A DNA stretch of 64,000 nt from Campylobacter concisus (GCF_015229955.1 NZ_JAAKYZ010000001.1:744001-808000), one strand, 5' to 3'; positions 36,376-46,444 are shown, counted from the stretch's first letter. Notes: a model not told the origin generated them from the sequence alone. A program made the numbers and translations.

Positions 36376-37716
36376 TTAAGCTTTTTTGACTAGATCAGCC
36401 ATCAAAAATGCAAGCTCAAGCGCCTGATCAGCATTTAGCCTTGGGTCACATTGTGTTTCATATCTTTGCTCAAGCGAACTTTCAGTGATATTTAATGCCC
36501 CACCCGTGCACTCAGTCACGTCTTGACCTGTCATCTCAAGATGTACGCCACCAGCTCTTGTACCCTCAGCTTTGTGAATTTCAAAAAAGCTTCTAACTTC
36601 GCTTATTATCTTGTCAAATTCTCTGGTTTTGTAGTTATTTGATGTTTTTACAGTGTTGCCATGCATCGGATCGATACTATAAACGATATTTAGCCCTTCT
36701 CGCTTTAGCTCTCTTAAAATTTTTGGTAAATTTTCGCATATCTTATCAGCGCCCATTCTGATTATCACATTTAGTCTGCCAGCTTCATTTTCTGGATTTA
36801 GCTTATTTGCAAGCGCGATGACATCCTCAGCCTTTGCACTTGGTCCGATCTTTACACCGATAGGATTTTTTACACCGCTTAAAAAATGTACGTGAGCGTC
36901 GTTTATGCCACGCGTTCTTTCGCCTATCCAAAGCATATGAGCCGAACAGTCGTACCACTCACCGCTAAGGCTATCAACCCTAGTCAATGCCTCTTCATAA
37001 GGTAGCAAAAGCGCCTCGTGAGATGTATAAACCGCGGTTTGATTTATGACTGGCGTATTTGCTGAAGTGATGCCACAAGCTGCCATGAAAGATAGAGTTT
37101 TTGTTAGATCGTCAGCTAGTTTTGCGTATTTCTCGCCGATCTCTGGCTTTTTGACAAAGCCTAAATTCCACTTATGCACCTGATGAAGATCAGCCAAACC
37201 TCCTCTTGAAAAGGCTCTTAAGAGGTTCATCGTAGAAGCACTTTGATAGTAAGCTTCTATCATGCGTTTTGGATCAGGGATCCTTGCCTGCTCGTCAAAT
37301 TCAAAGCCATTTATGATGTCGCCTCTATAGCTTGGAAGCTTAACGCCATTTACCTCTTCATAATCGCTACTTCTAGGCTTTGCAAACTGCCCTGCCACGC
37401 GGCCCACTTTGACCACTGGATAGCCACCTGCAAAGGTTAAAACTATTGCCATTTGAAGTAAAACCTTAAACATATCTCTGATGTTGTTTGCATTAAAATT
37501 TGTAAAGCTCTCAGCGCAGTCGCCACCTTGAAGCAAAAATGCTTCGCCATTGCAAACTTTTGCAAGCTCCTCTTTTAAACTTCTAGCCTCGCCAGCAAAG
37601 ACCAAAGGAGGAAGCGATTTTAATTTTTCTTCGACCTCTTTAAGCTCTTTTAAATCTGGGTAATTTGGTTGTTGCAAGATATTAAATTCTCTCCAGCTAT
37701 CGCGGTTCCAAGTCAT
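36376..37716 (-). CDS. Class II 3-deoxy-7-phosphoheptulonate (DAHP) synthase
   Basis: This plant-type DAHP synthase condenses phosphoenolpyruvate and erythrose 4-phosphate at the entry to the shikimate pathway. The 446-aa sequence has WRxxxxxQxPxYPD-like [40 protein letters not shown] near residue 80, and PHGK-like [14 protein letters not shown] near residue 350. The final [18 protein letters not shown] is the family metal-site segment. Its length is right. A 90-bp divergent gap upstream should hold its promoter. Confidence 0.93.
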   Translation of the reverse strand: MTWNRDSWREFNILQQPNYPDLKELKEVEEKLKSLPPLVFAGEARSLKEELAKVCNGEAFLLQGGDCAESFTNFNANNIRDMFKVLLQMAIVLTFAGGYPVVKVGRVAGQFAKPRSSDYEEVNGVKLPSYRGDIINGFEFDEQARIPDPKRMIEAYYQSASTMNLLRAFSRGGLADLHQVHKWNLGFVKKPEIGEKYAKLADDLTKTLSFMAACGITSANTPVINQTAVYTSHEALLLPYEEALTRVDSLSGEWYDCSAHMLWIGERTRGINDAHVHFLSGVKNPIGVKIGPSAKAEDVIALANKLNPENEAGRLNVIIRMGADKICENLPKILRELKREGLNIVYSIDPMHGNTVKTSNNYKTREFDKIISEVRSFFEIHKAEGTRAGGVHLEMTGQDVTECTGGALNITESSLEQRYETQCDPRLNADQALELAFLMADLVKKA

Positions 37717-37860
37717 TTATTTTCCTATCTTTTTTGCCTTAAATTAGACGCTGATTATATCACGGCAAACTTAAAAAATAAAAGCCATTAATGGGCTATT
37801 AAAGATATTTTGCCTACAATCGCTACTTTAAATTTACCCAAAAAGGAGCAGAATTTTTTC

Positions 37861-38748
37861 ATGATAAAAGGCATATTTTATTCGCTTTTGGCATCTGTTT
37901 TGTTTAACTGCATCTACTACATGTCAGTGCTCATGAACCCCATCAGCACGCAAGCTCTTGTTGGATACCGCATGATCTTTGCCATGCCTTTTGTCATCGC
38001 AGCCATTTTTTTGTTAAAACAGCAGCGAAATTTCAAATTTTTACTTCTAAAAATAAAGCTAAAACCTAAAATTTTACTAGTTTTACTAGCTACCTCGCTC
38101 ATTGTCTCATTTCAGATGTGGCTCTATCTCTGGGCTCCAAGCAACGGATCAGCGCTAAAAGTCTCTATCGGCTACCTCATCATGCCAATAGTCATGGTCC
38201 TTTTTGGACGGATATTTTTTAAAGAGCACCTCTCTAAAACAAAGCTAGCCTCGATATTTTTTGCAGCCCTTGGCGTCTTTAGCACAGCAGTCATTAGCGG
38301 TGGCATCTCGTGGGAGAGCGCTGTAGTTTTTTGCCTTTATCCAGTCTATTTTTCCATTAGAAAGTACTACAACCTAGCAAATTTCTCAAGCTTTGTTATA
38401 GAGATAATTTTTATGTTTTTATTCTCATTTTATTTTGCGCTCACAGCCGATATGAACTACGTGATGAGCCAAAATCCAAACATCTACTATCTGCTCATCT
38501 TGCTTGGTGCTATCAGCGGCATAGCCCTCATCGCCCAGATCCTCTCAAGCACGCTCGTGCCGATAAATGTACTAGGTTTGCTTACATATTTTGAGCCTAT
38601 AATGATGCTTTTTGTCTCATTTGCTATCGGCGAGAGACTGGAGAAAAGCTCATACTTTTTAATGATCTGCCTAGCCATCTCGGTCACACTTTTGATGATA
38701 GATAGTATAAATTCTATAAAAGGCGACAAAAATACCAAGACTAAATGA
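37861..38748 (+). CDS. EamA/RarD-type permease
   Basis: This 295-aa inner-membrane protein has about ten hydrophobic helices in two EamA repeats (starting IKGIFYSLLASVLFNCIYYM). It is related to RarD-type drug/metabolite exporters; the substrate is unknown. The ATG at 37861 is chosen because the preceding in-frame ATG at 37810 would add a non-hydrophobic tail; AAGGAG lies 12 bases before it, slightly long. Its TGA stop at 38746-38748 overlaps an ATG (ATGA) that is out of frame with the following rarD gene. Confidence 0.85.
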   Translation: MIKGIFYSLLASVLFNCIYYMSVLMNPISTQALVGYRMIFAMPFVIAAIFLLKQQRNFKFLLLKIKLKPKILLVLLATSLIVSFQMWLYLWAPSNGSALKVSIGYLIMPIVMVLFGRIFFKEHLSKTKLASIFFAALGVFSTAVISGGISWESAVVFCLYPVYFSIRKYYNLANFSSFVIEIIFMFLFSFYFALTADMNYVMSQNPNIYYLLILLGAISGIALIAQILSSTLVPINVLGLLTYFEPIMMLFVSFAIGERLEKSSYFLMICLAISVTLLMIDSINSIKGDKNTKTK

Positions 38749-38788
38749 GAGCCAAAAAGGCGTTATTCTCGCGCTTAGCGCCTTTTTT

Positions 38789-39619
38789 ATGTGGGGGTTT
38801 TTGGCGGTTTATTTCAACCTCTTTAGCAAAGATGTCGATGCTTATGAAATTTTAGCCCACAGAGTCATTTGGTCATTTTTCTTAATGGCTGGAGTGCTTT
38901 ATTTTAGTGGCAGAATGGGAGAAATTTTTACTTTACTTAAAGATATTCGTTCGCTAAAAACCTTATTTTTGAGTGGCATATTTATCACCACAAACTGGGG
39001 CGTTTATGTCTATGCGGTTAGCAATGGAAAAATTCTTGACACAAGCTTGGGCTATTTTATAAATCCACTAATAAGCATGCTCCTTGGCGTTATCATCTTT
39101 AAAGAAAGGCTAAATAAAAGCGGGATTTTAGCCATTTGTATAGTCGTTTTAGCCATTAGTGTACAAATTTATGCCCAAGGTGGATTGCCATTAGTTTCCA
39201 TTATTTTGCCACTTTCATTTGGATTTTACGCAGCAGTTAGAAAGATGGCAAAGATTAGCGCATTTAACGGGCTTTTTATAGAGACATTTTTTATGTTCCC
39301 ATTTGCACTTGCTTACGTCCTTTACATAGCATTTTTAGATAAAAGCCACTTTGGACTAAATGAAGACTCACTTTTAATGATTGCTTCAAGCATCGTAACC
39401 ATCGTGCCACTTGTCGCTTTTAACGCAGCGGCAACAAGGATAAATTTAACAACGATTGGCTACTTGCAATACATCTCACCAACCATCGCGATCCTTTGTG
39501 CGGTCTTCATTTACGGCGAAAATTTAGACGGCTACAAGGTCATCTCGTTTTGCATGATCTGGCTGGCACTTGCGATAATTAGCATAGATAAATTTAGAAA
39601 AAGGAGTAAAAATGAATAA
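38789..39619 (+). CDS. rarD: RarD-type EamA permease with a defective or non-canonical start
   Basis: The product matches RarD (EamA superfamily) closely: YEILAHRVIWSFFLM, the tandem five-helix repeats, and a C-terminal LDGYKVISFCMIWLALAI. The only in-frame ATG is at 38789. The homologous N-terminus continues upstream in the same frame (QKGVILALSAFF before MWGFLAVYF), back to a TAA at about 38708, with no ATG, GTG or TTG. Either the gene starts at the ATA at 38732 (AAAAGG eight bases upstream) or one A has been lost from the A5 tract at 38754-38758; A6 would link it to the ATG at 38745. If only the 38789 ATG is used, about half of the first helix is missing. The final 8 bp overlap the next gene. 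Confidence 0.75.
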   Translation: MWGFLAVYFNLFSKDVDAYEILAHRVIWSFFLMAGVLYFSGRMGEIFTLLKDIRSLKTLFLSGIFITTNWGVYVYAVSNGKILDTSLGYFINPLISMLLGVIIFKERLNKSGILAICIVVLAISVQIYAQGGLPLVSIILPLSFGFYAAVRKMAKISAFNGLFIETFFMFPFALAYVLYIAFLDKSHFGLNEDSLLMIASSIVTIVPLVAFNAAATRINLTTIGYLQYISPTIAILCAVFIYGENLDGYKVISFCMIWLALAIISIDKFRKRSKNE

Positions 39620-40064
39620 TGTGACGATTTATCTACTACTTGCGTTTTTTGCAGCGCTTATTTTATATTTTCAGATACAAAAACTAACCAGAAAGCTCGA
39701 CGAAGAGGGAGCGGTGCCAGCTTATCAAAAGGCTACGCAAGAGGTTTTAGAAAATTTAAGCAATGCTGAGAAATATCCAAAATTTTGCAACGTAATATTT
39801 AAAAAAATAAACGCCTTAAGGCAAGATATTTTATTTGAAGATGCGCTAAATAGTGAGTCTGAAAAAGATAAAGCATTAGATGCCTTAGAGCAAATAAGAG
39901 AAAAATTAGAAACTTTATCAAAGCAAGATAATTTAAGCTGGGAGAGCGAACTCTTTACGATCTTGGACGAGCTCGATGGCTTTGTAAGGGCAAATTTCAA
40001 AAACGGCGAAGATAGAGCCGAAGAGCTAAGAGAGGAGCTAAAGAGAGAGTTTGATGGGTTATAA
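39612..40064 (+). CDS. Small membrane-anchored protein of unknown function
   Basis: The 150-aa product has one N-terminal membrane helix (VTIYLLLAFFAALILYFQI), then a charged, helical cytoplasmic part rich in Glu and Lys with heptad character (LEQIREKLETLSKQ). I do not recognise a domain. Its ATG lies 8 bp inside the rarD end with AAAAGGAGT just upstream, so it is probably co-transcribed. It marks the boundary before the McrBC island. Confidence 0.65.
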   Translation: MNNVTIYLLLAFFAALILYFQIQKLTRKLDEEGAVPAYQKATQEVLENLSNAEKYPKFCNVIFKKINALRQDILFEDALNSESEKDKALDALEQIREKLETLSKQDNLSWESELFTILDELDGFVRANFKNGEDRAEELREELKREFDGL

Positions 40065-40118
40065 AAAGACGACCAAAAGACTAAAAGATATAAAATAACA
40101 AAAACTAAGGATAGAAGC

Positions 40119-41765
40119 ATGATAAGCGATAATTTAAAAAATGAAATTTTAGATGAGTTTAAGTATTTTACAAATAGATACAAACAAGGTACAAAATATA
40201 GCAAAAACGACAAAACAACACGTTATAAGCTAAGTAACTTTCGTAAAAATTTAATAACTTTTTCTAAAGATATATTTAATGGATTTGAGACTGTAGATTA
40301 TGGGATGTGGCAAAATAGTGGAAATATTTCAGAATATATATGGAATAGATATAAGCCCTTTAAGAACGAATCACATTTAGTTATTTATTTTGCCGTTTTA
40401 GCAAAACCAAGTAATTTTTATGTATCCATAGGACTAATCGATACAAAACTAAGCGAAACAGAAGAAAAACTAAAAGATGAAATATATAACTTCTTGGAGT
40501 CAGAATGCAAAAAGATACATATCGATGGTTTTAAACTTGATAAATTTGAATTTGAATTTGAAAAAAATATATTTTTTGCCATAGAAAATATAGAGACATT
40601 TACAACTCTAGACTACACAAGCTTACTTAATGCACTAACAAATGTATATAGGCTGGCATATGACAAATTTTATAAAAATATAGAAAACAACAGACAAAAT
40701 AATAGCGACAATAAAGGATATAAAATGACAAATGACGATAAAATACCAACCTATCCACTTAATCAAATTTTATACGGCCCTCCAGGAACTGGAAAGACAT
40801 ATAGCGTTGTTCGTAAAGCACTAGAAATCATAGAAGGCAATGCTTCCGATAATAGATCTAAATTTAAAGAGTATGTAGAAAAGGGGCAGATAAAATTTAT
40901 CACATTTCATCAAAGCTATGGATATGAAGAATTTGTTGAGGGTATAAAACCTGTATTTGATAGAGAAAACGGTAACGAAGACAACGAGATATCTTATAAG
41001 ATAGAAAAAGGTATTTTTTATCAGTGTTGCGAGGACGCTTTACACTTGGCTGGATACAAGGATGGACTCGACAAATTTTGCACTTTGTCAAAAGAGGAAC
41101 AACAAGAGTTTTTAAATGAAAAAACACCAAAATATACAATCATAATAGACGAGATCAACCGCGGAAATATATCGAAAATTTTTGGCGAGCTCATAACTCT
41201 TATAGAGCCATCAAAAAGGCTCGGAGCGACTGATGAGATAATGGTGGAGCTACCATACTCAAAAGAAAAATTTGGAGTGCCGTCAAATTTATACATAATA
41301 GGCACGATGAATACGGCGGATCGCAGCATAGCCCTTATGGATACGGCACTTAGAAGAAGGTTTGAATTTGTGGAGATGATGCCAGAATACAATAATCTAA
41401 AAGAAGTTGCTGGCATAGATATCGGACAAATGCTAAAAACGATAAACGAACGCATAGAGTATCTTTATGACAGAGACCACACGATAGGACATGCCTATTT
41501 TATGTCACTAAAAGATGGTGCGGATATATCAGAGCTAGCCTCAATCTTTAAAAATAAAATTTTACCGCTACTACAAGAGTATTTTTATGACGATTGGGAA
41601 AAGATAAGGCTAGTACTAGGAGATAATGGGTTTATAAAAGAAAAAGAGAAAGATAGAAAATTGCTTGTGTTGGATGGCAAAGAATACGAAACTGATAAAA
41701 TTTTATATGAGATAAAATTTGAAGCCTTTAAAGAGCCAGAAAACTATATAAAAATTTACGAATGA
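40119..41765 (+). CDS. mcrB: McrB-like GTP-dependent restriction motor subunit
   Basis: McrB is an AAA+ GTPase that translocates DNA and activates McrC in modified-DNA-specific (type IV) restriction. Residues 1-195 form an N-terminal domain resembling MrcB-N/DUF3578-type recognition modules. From about residue 212 the AAA+ core has Walker A GPPGTGKT at 220-227, Walker B TIIIDEINRGNISKIFGEL near 340, and the McrB signature MNTADRSIALMDTALRRRFEF near 395 with arginine fingers. Its partner mcrC follows 16 bp later. An in-frame ATG at 40725 with AAAGGA six bases upstream could give a short form without the N-terminal domain, as E. coli McrB does. The pair is probably horizontally acquired. Confidence 0.9.
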   Translation: MISDNLKNEILDEFKYFTNRYKQGTKYSKNDKTTRYKLSNFRKNLITFSKDIFNGFETVDYGMWQNSGNISEYIWNRYKPFKNESHLVIYFAVLAKPSNFYVSIGLIDTKLSETEEKLKDEIYNFLESECKKIHIDGFKLDKFEFEFEKNIFFAIENIETFTTLDYTSLLNALTNVYRLAYDKFYKNIENNRQNNSDNKGYKMTNDDKIPTYPLNQILYGPPGTGKTYSVVRKALEIIEGNASDNRSKFKEYVEKGQIKFITFHQSYGYEEFVEGIKPVFDRENGNEDNEISYKIEKGIFYQCCEDALHLAGYKDGLDKFCTLSKEEQQEFLNEKTPKYTIIIDEINRGNISKIFGELITLIEPSKRLGATDEIMVELPYSKEKFGVPSNLYIIGTMNTADRSIALMDTALRRRFEFVEMMPEYNNLKEVAGIDIGQMLKTINERIEYLYDRDHTIGHAYFMSLKDGADISELASIFKNKILPLLQEYFYDDWEKIRLVLGDNGFIKEKEKDRKLLVLDGKEYETDKILYEIKFEAFKEPENYIKIYE

Positions 41766-41781
41766 AACAAAACGCAAAGCA

Positions 41782-42987
41782 ATGACCAAATACTTAATAG
41801 AGTTTGAAAAATTTCGCCCAGAAGACGACCAAGACCTATTTAACGCCGTAGATGCCTTTACTAGAGAAAATTTTGCTGCAGTAGAGTTTTTAAAGCTCGG
41901 CAGAGATAAAAAGGGCGATTTTTTACAAGCTCAAAACTACGTCGGTATCATTCAGACAAAAAGTGGCGATAGCCTTGAAATACTTCCCAAGATCCATGAT
42001 AATGACAATGGCAACAATAAAGAAGCAGTAGAAAATTCTAAAAGAATTTTACTGAGAATGTTAAAAACTTTAAAAAACCATCCATTTAAAAATATAAACA
42101 TAGCGAATTTAAAAAGCTTGAATCTACCGCTTCTTGAAATTTTTATATCAATGTTCCTCGACGAAGTATCAAAACTCATAAAAATAGGCATAAAAAGCGA
42201 CTACGTAGAGCTAGAAGATAATCTAAAATTTTTAAAAGGAAAGCTAAAAATCTCGGAGCAAATACGTAAAAATATCGTCCATAAAGAGAGATTTTGCGTT
42301 TGCTATCAGGAATTTTCCATAGATAGAGCCGAAAATCGCCTCATAAAAAGTACGCTTGAGTTTTTATACAGACGCTCAAAATCAAGCAAAAATCAACGGC
42401 TTATTAGGGAATATTTATTTATCTTTGACGAAATTTCATCTAGCTCCGATATAAACGCGGACTTTAGCCGATTAAAACTAAATCGCCAAACAAAACACTA
42501 TGAACAAGCGCTTTTATGGAGCAAGATATTTTTACAAAATAAGTCGTTTAGTCCATATAGAGGTAGCGATGTGGCTTTTGCCCTGCTTTTTGATATGAAT
42601 AGACTTTTTGAAAGCTATGTCGAAAATTTTATAAAGAAAAAGCTTCCGGATGCTATATTGCAGCATTCAGGAAAATATCTTATTGAAGAACCAAAAAGAG
42701 ACTTCGGGTTAAAACCAGATATATTTTTAAGATATAAAAATCAAAATTATATAGCCGACACAAAGTGGAAGATAGTTAAGTCAAGAGATGACATCTCACA
42801 AGCCGACTTATATCAGCTATATGCTTATGGTAAAAAATATAATTGCGGCAGGCTCTATCTAATATATCCAAAAATAGATGGGGTAAAACAAGAGTCTATG
42901 GGTTTTAAATACGACGATGAAATGCGGCTTGAAATTTTATACTTTGATTTAGAAAAAGATGAGATTTCTAGAAATTTACTAGTCTAA
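41782..42987 (+). CDS. mcrC: McrC-like restriction endonuclease subunit
   Basis: McrC supplies the nuclease of the McrBC complex and stimulates the McrB GTPase. The 401-aa protein has the N-terminal McrC region (EFEKFRPEDDQDLFNAV, then VGIIQTKSGDSLEILPKI). Its C-terminal PD-(D/E)xK nuclease core has GLKPDIFLRYKNQNYIADTKWKI near residue 315, with Asp and the Asp-Thr-Lys triad intact. No frameshift or missing catalytic residue is visible, so the system appears complete. It is followed by an 80-bp gap and the convergent nagZ-like gene. Confidence 0.9.
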   Translation: MTKYLIEFEKFRPEDDQDLFNAVDAFTRENFAAVEFLKLGRDKKGDFLQAQNYVGIIQTKSGDSLEILPKIHDNDNGNNKEAVENSKRILLRMLKTLKNHPFKNINIANLKSLNLPLLEIFISMFLDEVSKLIKIGIKSDYVELEDNLKFLKGKLKISEQIRKNIVHKERFCVCYQEFSIDRAENRLIKSTLEFLYRRSKSSKNQRLIREYLFIFDEISSSSDINADFSRLKLNRQTKHYEQALLWSKIFLQNKSFSPYRGSDVAFALLFDMNRLFESYVENFIKKKLPDAILQHSGKYLIEEPKRDFGLKPDIFLRYKNQNYIADTKWKIVKSRDDISQADLYQLYAYGKKYNCGRLYLIYPKIDGVKQESMGFKYDDEMRLEILYFDLEKDEISRNLLV

Positions 42988-43067
42988 AGTACTTTTTAAA
43001 GTCTCTTAAAATTCCACTCTAATTTTCTACTTCTTTGTAAGTGGATTGCAACTCATCAGAGCAACCA

Positions 43068-44123
43068 TTAAAGTTTCGCCTTTAGGGCCATTATCCTCTT
43101 ATATGAAGCGTCGATTCGCTCTTTACTGATCTTTTTCTCATTTACAGCATTGATTATAATCTGAGCCACTAGATCAGCTGTTCTTTGGTTGTTTATCTTA
43201 AACTCGCTAAAAAGCAAGATATCTCCACCAGCATTTATAAATTTCAACACTTTTTGCGCCAAAGCTTCGTCGCCAACGCCTTTCATCAGCATATCATCAC
43301 TGATAACTACGCCATTAAATTTAAGCTCATTTCGCAAGAGATCAGTTATTATTTTTTTAGAAAGCGTGGCTGGATTGTCCTCGTCGATGCCTTTTACAAA
43401 AAGGTGCCCGACCATGATGATCTGCGCTCTACCAGTACTTATGGCGTCTTTATATGGTAGCAGCGCATCTTTACTTAGCGTGACTTCGCTCTTATTTTTA
43501 TGCGAGTCCTCTTTTGAGCTGCCATGTCCTGGGAAGTGCTTAAGCGTCGTTAGGATGCCCTGCTCTTTAAATGCGTCCATAAAAGCATCAGCATAGATCA
43601 CCACCTTACTTGCATACTCGCTAAACGCCCTTTGCTTAGCAGCGATGATCGGCGAGTTTTCATCGTGCAGATCAACCACTGGGGCGAAATTTAAATTTAT
43701 GCCACACTCCTTTAAATTTATAGCCATTTTTGAGTAGAGATCGTATGCGCTTTTGATATCAAGCGTGCTTGCGACCTCATATGCACTAGGATATGGGCCA
43801 TCAAAGCTCTTATCCTTCATGCGGCTAACATTGCCGCCCTCTTCGTCGATAGCGATAAAAATTTTAGGACTTTTTTCTTTGATTGCTTTTATACTAGATT
43901 TTAGCTGGGCTTTGTTGGTGACATTTCTACCAAGTAGCATCACACCACCAAATCTCTCATATCCAGCGTCGCTTAGCATAGCGCGAAACGCAGCGTCTTT
44001 TGTGCTAGCTCCGTTAAAGCCAACCATTATCATCTGCGAGATTTTGGCCCTTAGGCTCACCTCAGCGCCATTTAGCCCCAGAGCAAAGATGGCTACAAAA
44101 AGTATAAATTTAAAAGCTCTCAT
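43068..44123 (-). CDS. nagZ: Glycoside hydrolase family 3 beta-N-acetylhexosaminidase
   Basis: GH3 enzymes of this type remove N-acetylglucosamine from peptidoglycan fragments. The 351-aa protein shows ISQMIMVGFNG, FIAIDEEGGNVSRMKD, the signature LKHFPGHGSSKEDSHK near residue 195 with the catalytic His/Asp loop, and the nucleophile Asp in GVVISDDMLMKGV near residue 280. An N-terminal signal (FKFILFVAIFALGLNGAEV) indicates export, so this is a periplasmic version rather than the cytoplasmic NagZ of enterobacteria. It overlaps gpsA by four bases. Confidence 0.88.
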   Translation of the reverse strand: MRAFKFILFVAIFALGLNGAEVSLRAKISQMIMVGFNGASTKDAAFRAMLSDAGYERFGGVMLLGRNVTNKAQLKSSIKAIKEKSPKIFIAIDEEGGNVSRMKDKSFDGPYPSAYEVASTLDIKSAYDLYSKMAINLKECGINLNFAPVVDLHDENSPIIAAKQRAFSEYASKVVIYADAFMDAFKEQGILTTLKHFPGHGSSKEDSHKNKSEVTLSKDALLPYKDAISTGRAQIIMVGHLFVKGIDEDNPATLSKKIITDLLRNELKFNGVVISDDMLMKGVGDEALAQKVLKFINAGGDILLFSEFKINNQRTADLVAQIIINAVNEKKISKERIDASYKRIMALKAKL

Positions 44124-45010
44124 CTTCTTCCCAAAAGCGATTTTACGCTCTCAAAAACGTCTTTGCCATTTAGCATATTTTCAACCTCACTAGCGATAGG
44201 CACATATATGCCCTTTTCTTTGGCGATCTTGCTAATAGCCCTTGCAGTATCGACGCCCTCGGCCACCTCGCCAAGCTCATTTAAAATTTTCTCTAATCTC
44301 TCGTGCCTTGCGATGCCAAGGCCTACGCGGTAGTTGCGTGAAAGTATCGATGAAGCGGTCAAGAAAAGATCTCCTGCACCGCTTAGCCCCATAAATGTCT
44401 CATCTTTTGCACCAAAAAATTTACCAAATCTAGCCATCTCTACAAGCCCACGCGAAATGAGGCTCGCCCTTGCGTTATTACCAAGACCAAGGCCGTCACA
44501 GATGCCGCCAGCTATGGCGATCACGTTTTTATACGCCCCGCACACTTCAGCACCGATCACGTCATCAGAGGTGTATGCTTTCATGTAGCTTGGGAAAAAT
44601 GAGGCAAATTTTGAAGCTAAATTTTGGTTTTTAGAATTTACCACCAAGGCGCAAGGCAGCTTTTGCATGATCTCTTTTGCAAAGGTCGGCCCTGAAAGAA
44701 AGGCTAAATTTTCTCTATCAACAAAGTCTTCATAAATTTCATTTAAAAATTTAAGATTTGCCGTGTCTATGCCCTTGCTGGCAACTAGGATCTTTTGACT
44801 TTTGTTTTTGTAGTTTTGTTTTAGCCATAAATTTGTAGCTTGCGTTGGGATCGTGCAGACTAGGTATTCACACTCCAAAGCTTCATCCAAGCTTACAAAA
44901 TTTGGCATCTCTCTTGGCGTTCTTGAGCTGATGACACACTCGTTATTCTCACTAAATGCGTGAAACAGCGCACTGCCCCACTTGCCAGCTCCGATGACTG
45001 CTATGCTCAT
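44120..45010 (-). CDS. gpsA: Glycerol-3-phosphate dehydrogenase [NAD(P)+]
   Basis: GpsA reduces dihydroxyacetone phosphate to sn-glycerol 3-phosphate for phospholipid synthesis. The 296-aa protein has the nucleotide motif IAVIGAGKWGSALFHAF near residue 3, FLSGPTFAKEI near residue 105, the catalytic lysine in EVCGAYKNVIAIAGGICDGLGLGNN near residue 155, and GLSGAGDLFLT near residue 205. It lies 12 bp after gatB and overlaps the GH3 gene by four bases. Confidence 0.95.
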   Translation of the reverse strand: MSIAVIGAGKWGSALFHAFSENNECVISSRTPREMPNFVSLDEALECEYLVCTIPTQATNLWLKQNYKNKSQKILVASKGIDTANLKFLNEIYEDFVDRENLAFLSGPTFAKEIMQKLPCALVVNSKNQNLASKFASFFPSYMKAYTSDDVIGAEVCGAYKNVIAIAGGICDGLGLGNNARASLISRGLVEMARFGKFFGAKDETFMGLSGAGDLFLTASSILSRNYRVGLGIARHERLEKILNELGEVAEGVDTARAISKIAKEKGIYVPIASEVENMLNGKDVFESVKSLLGRR

Positions 45011-45022
45011 TTTAGCCCTTTT

Positions 45023-46444
45023 TTAGCCTATTTTGGCCTTTAAAAGCTCATTGACCTTGCCTGGGTTAAAGGCACCCTTGCCCTCTTTCATCACCTGACC
45101 AACAAAGAAGCCAAACATCTTATCTTTGCCGTTTTTATACTCTTCTACTTTGTCGGCGTTTGCAGCCAAAATTTGATCTATGATCGCGATGATAGCTGAG
45201 TCGTCGCTCACTTGTTTTAAGCCAAGCTTTTCGATGACACTATCGACGTCCGCGTCATTTTCCATTAGGTAGTCTAGAACCTCTTTTGCAGCCTTGCCGC
45301 TTATCGTTCCATCTTCTATGCGCTTTAGTAAATTTATCATTTTAGCACTATTAACTGGGCTTGTCTCGATCGTTACGCCGTTATTTAAACGACCAAGAAG
45401 CTCAACTATGAGCCACGTAGTAGCAAGTTTAGGCTGAATTCCAGCGACGATCAGCTCTTCAAAATATCTAGCCATCTCAACGCTTTGAGTTAAATTTAGA
45501 GCATCACTCTCTTTTACGCCTAGCTCACTCACGTACCTTGCGACCTTTTGCTCGGCAAGCTCTGGAATTTTTATCGCTTCGTTATACATCTCTTCTGGGA
45601 TCTCAACTGGCAGCAAGTCAGGGTCAGGGAAATACCTATACTCCGCGCTATCCTCTTTGCCACGCATCGATCTTGTCACTAAATTTGTCGTGTCAAACAG
45701 CCTTGTCTCTTGATAGACCTCTTCGTCATATTTGCCATCCTCCCACGCTACACTTTGGCGCTCTACCTCGTAGTCGATCGCCTTTTGGATAAATTTAAAT
45801 GAGTTTAAATTTTTTATCTCAACTCTTGTGTAAAGCTTGGTGTCGCCTTTTGGACGGATAGAGACGTTTGCGTCGCAGCGGAAGCTTCCCTCTTGCATAT
45901 TTGCGTCGCTGATGTTTAAAAATCGAAGGATCGAGTGCAATTTTTTAAGATAAGCCACCGCCTCGTCGCTACTTCTAAGGTCTGGTTCGCTAACTATCTC
46001 AAGAAGCGGCGTGCCAGCTCTGTTTAGATCAACCAGACTCTCGGTTTCTTCATGGATGTTCTTTCCAGCGTCCTCTTCAAGATGCGCTCTAGTTACACCT
46101 ATGCGTTTTTTAGTGCCATTTACGTCGATTATTAGCTCGCCACCTTCTACGATAGGTATCTCAAACTGAGAAATTTGATATGCCTTTGGAAGGTCTGGAT
46201 AGAAGTAGTTTTTTCTATTAAAGACTGATTTTTTATTTATCTTAGCATTTATCGCTGTGCCAAAACTGATAGCCTTTTTTACAGCCTCTTTGTTTAGCAC
46301 AGGTAGTGCTCCAGGAAGTGCTAGGCAAGTTGGGCAAACATGAGTGTTTGCCTCATCACCGAAGCTAGTTGAACAAGAGCAGAAAATTTTAGTTTTTGTA
46401 TTAAGCTGAGTGTGAACTTCTAAACCAATAACGACTTCAAACAT
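45023..46444 (-). CDS. gatB: Aspartyl/glutamyl-tRNA(Asn/Gln) amidotransferase subunit B
   Basis: GatB is the tRNA-binding kinase subunit of the GatCAB complex that converts misacylated Glu-tRNA(Gln) or Asp-tRNA(Asn). The start is the ATG at 46444 ([19 protein letters not shown]), with AAAGG upstream; a TTG eight codons earlier is in frame but unneeded. Visible features are the zinc-binding cysteines CSCSTSF and CPTCLALPG, the motif [19 protein letters not shown] near residue 140, and the C-terminal YqeY-like tail ending [19 protein letters not shown]. gatA and gatC are elsewhere. Confidence 0.96.
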   Translation of the reverse strand: MFEVVIGLEVHTQLNTKTKIFCSCSTSFGDEANTHVCPTCLALPGALPVLNKEAVKKAISFGTAINAKINKKSVFNRKNYFYPDLPKAYQISQFEIPIVEGGELIIDVNGTKKRIGVTRAHLEEDAGKNIHEETESLVDLNRAGTPLLEIVSEPDLRSSDEAVAYLKKLHSILRFLNISDANMQEGSFRCDANVSIRPKGDTKLYTRVEIKNLNSFKFIQKAIDYEVERQSVAWEDGKYDEEVYQETRLFDTTNLVTRSMRGKEDSAEYRYFPDPDLLPVEIPEEMYNEAIKIPELAEQKVARYVSELGVKESDALNLTQSVEMARYFEELIVAGIQPKLATTWLIVELLGRLNNGVTIETSPVNSAKMINLLKRIEDGTISGKAAKEVLDYLMENDADVDSVIEKLGLKQVSDDSAIIAIIDQILAANADKVEEYKNGKDKMFGFFVGQVMKEGKGAFNPGKVNELLKAKIG

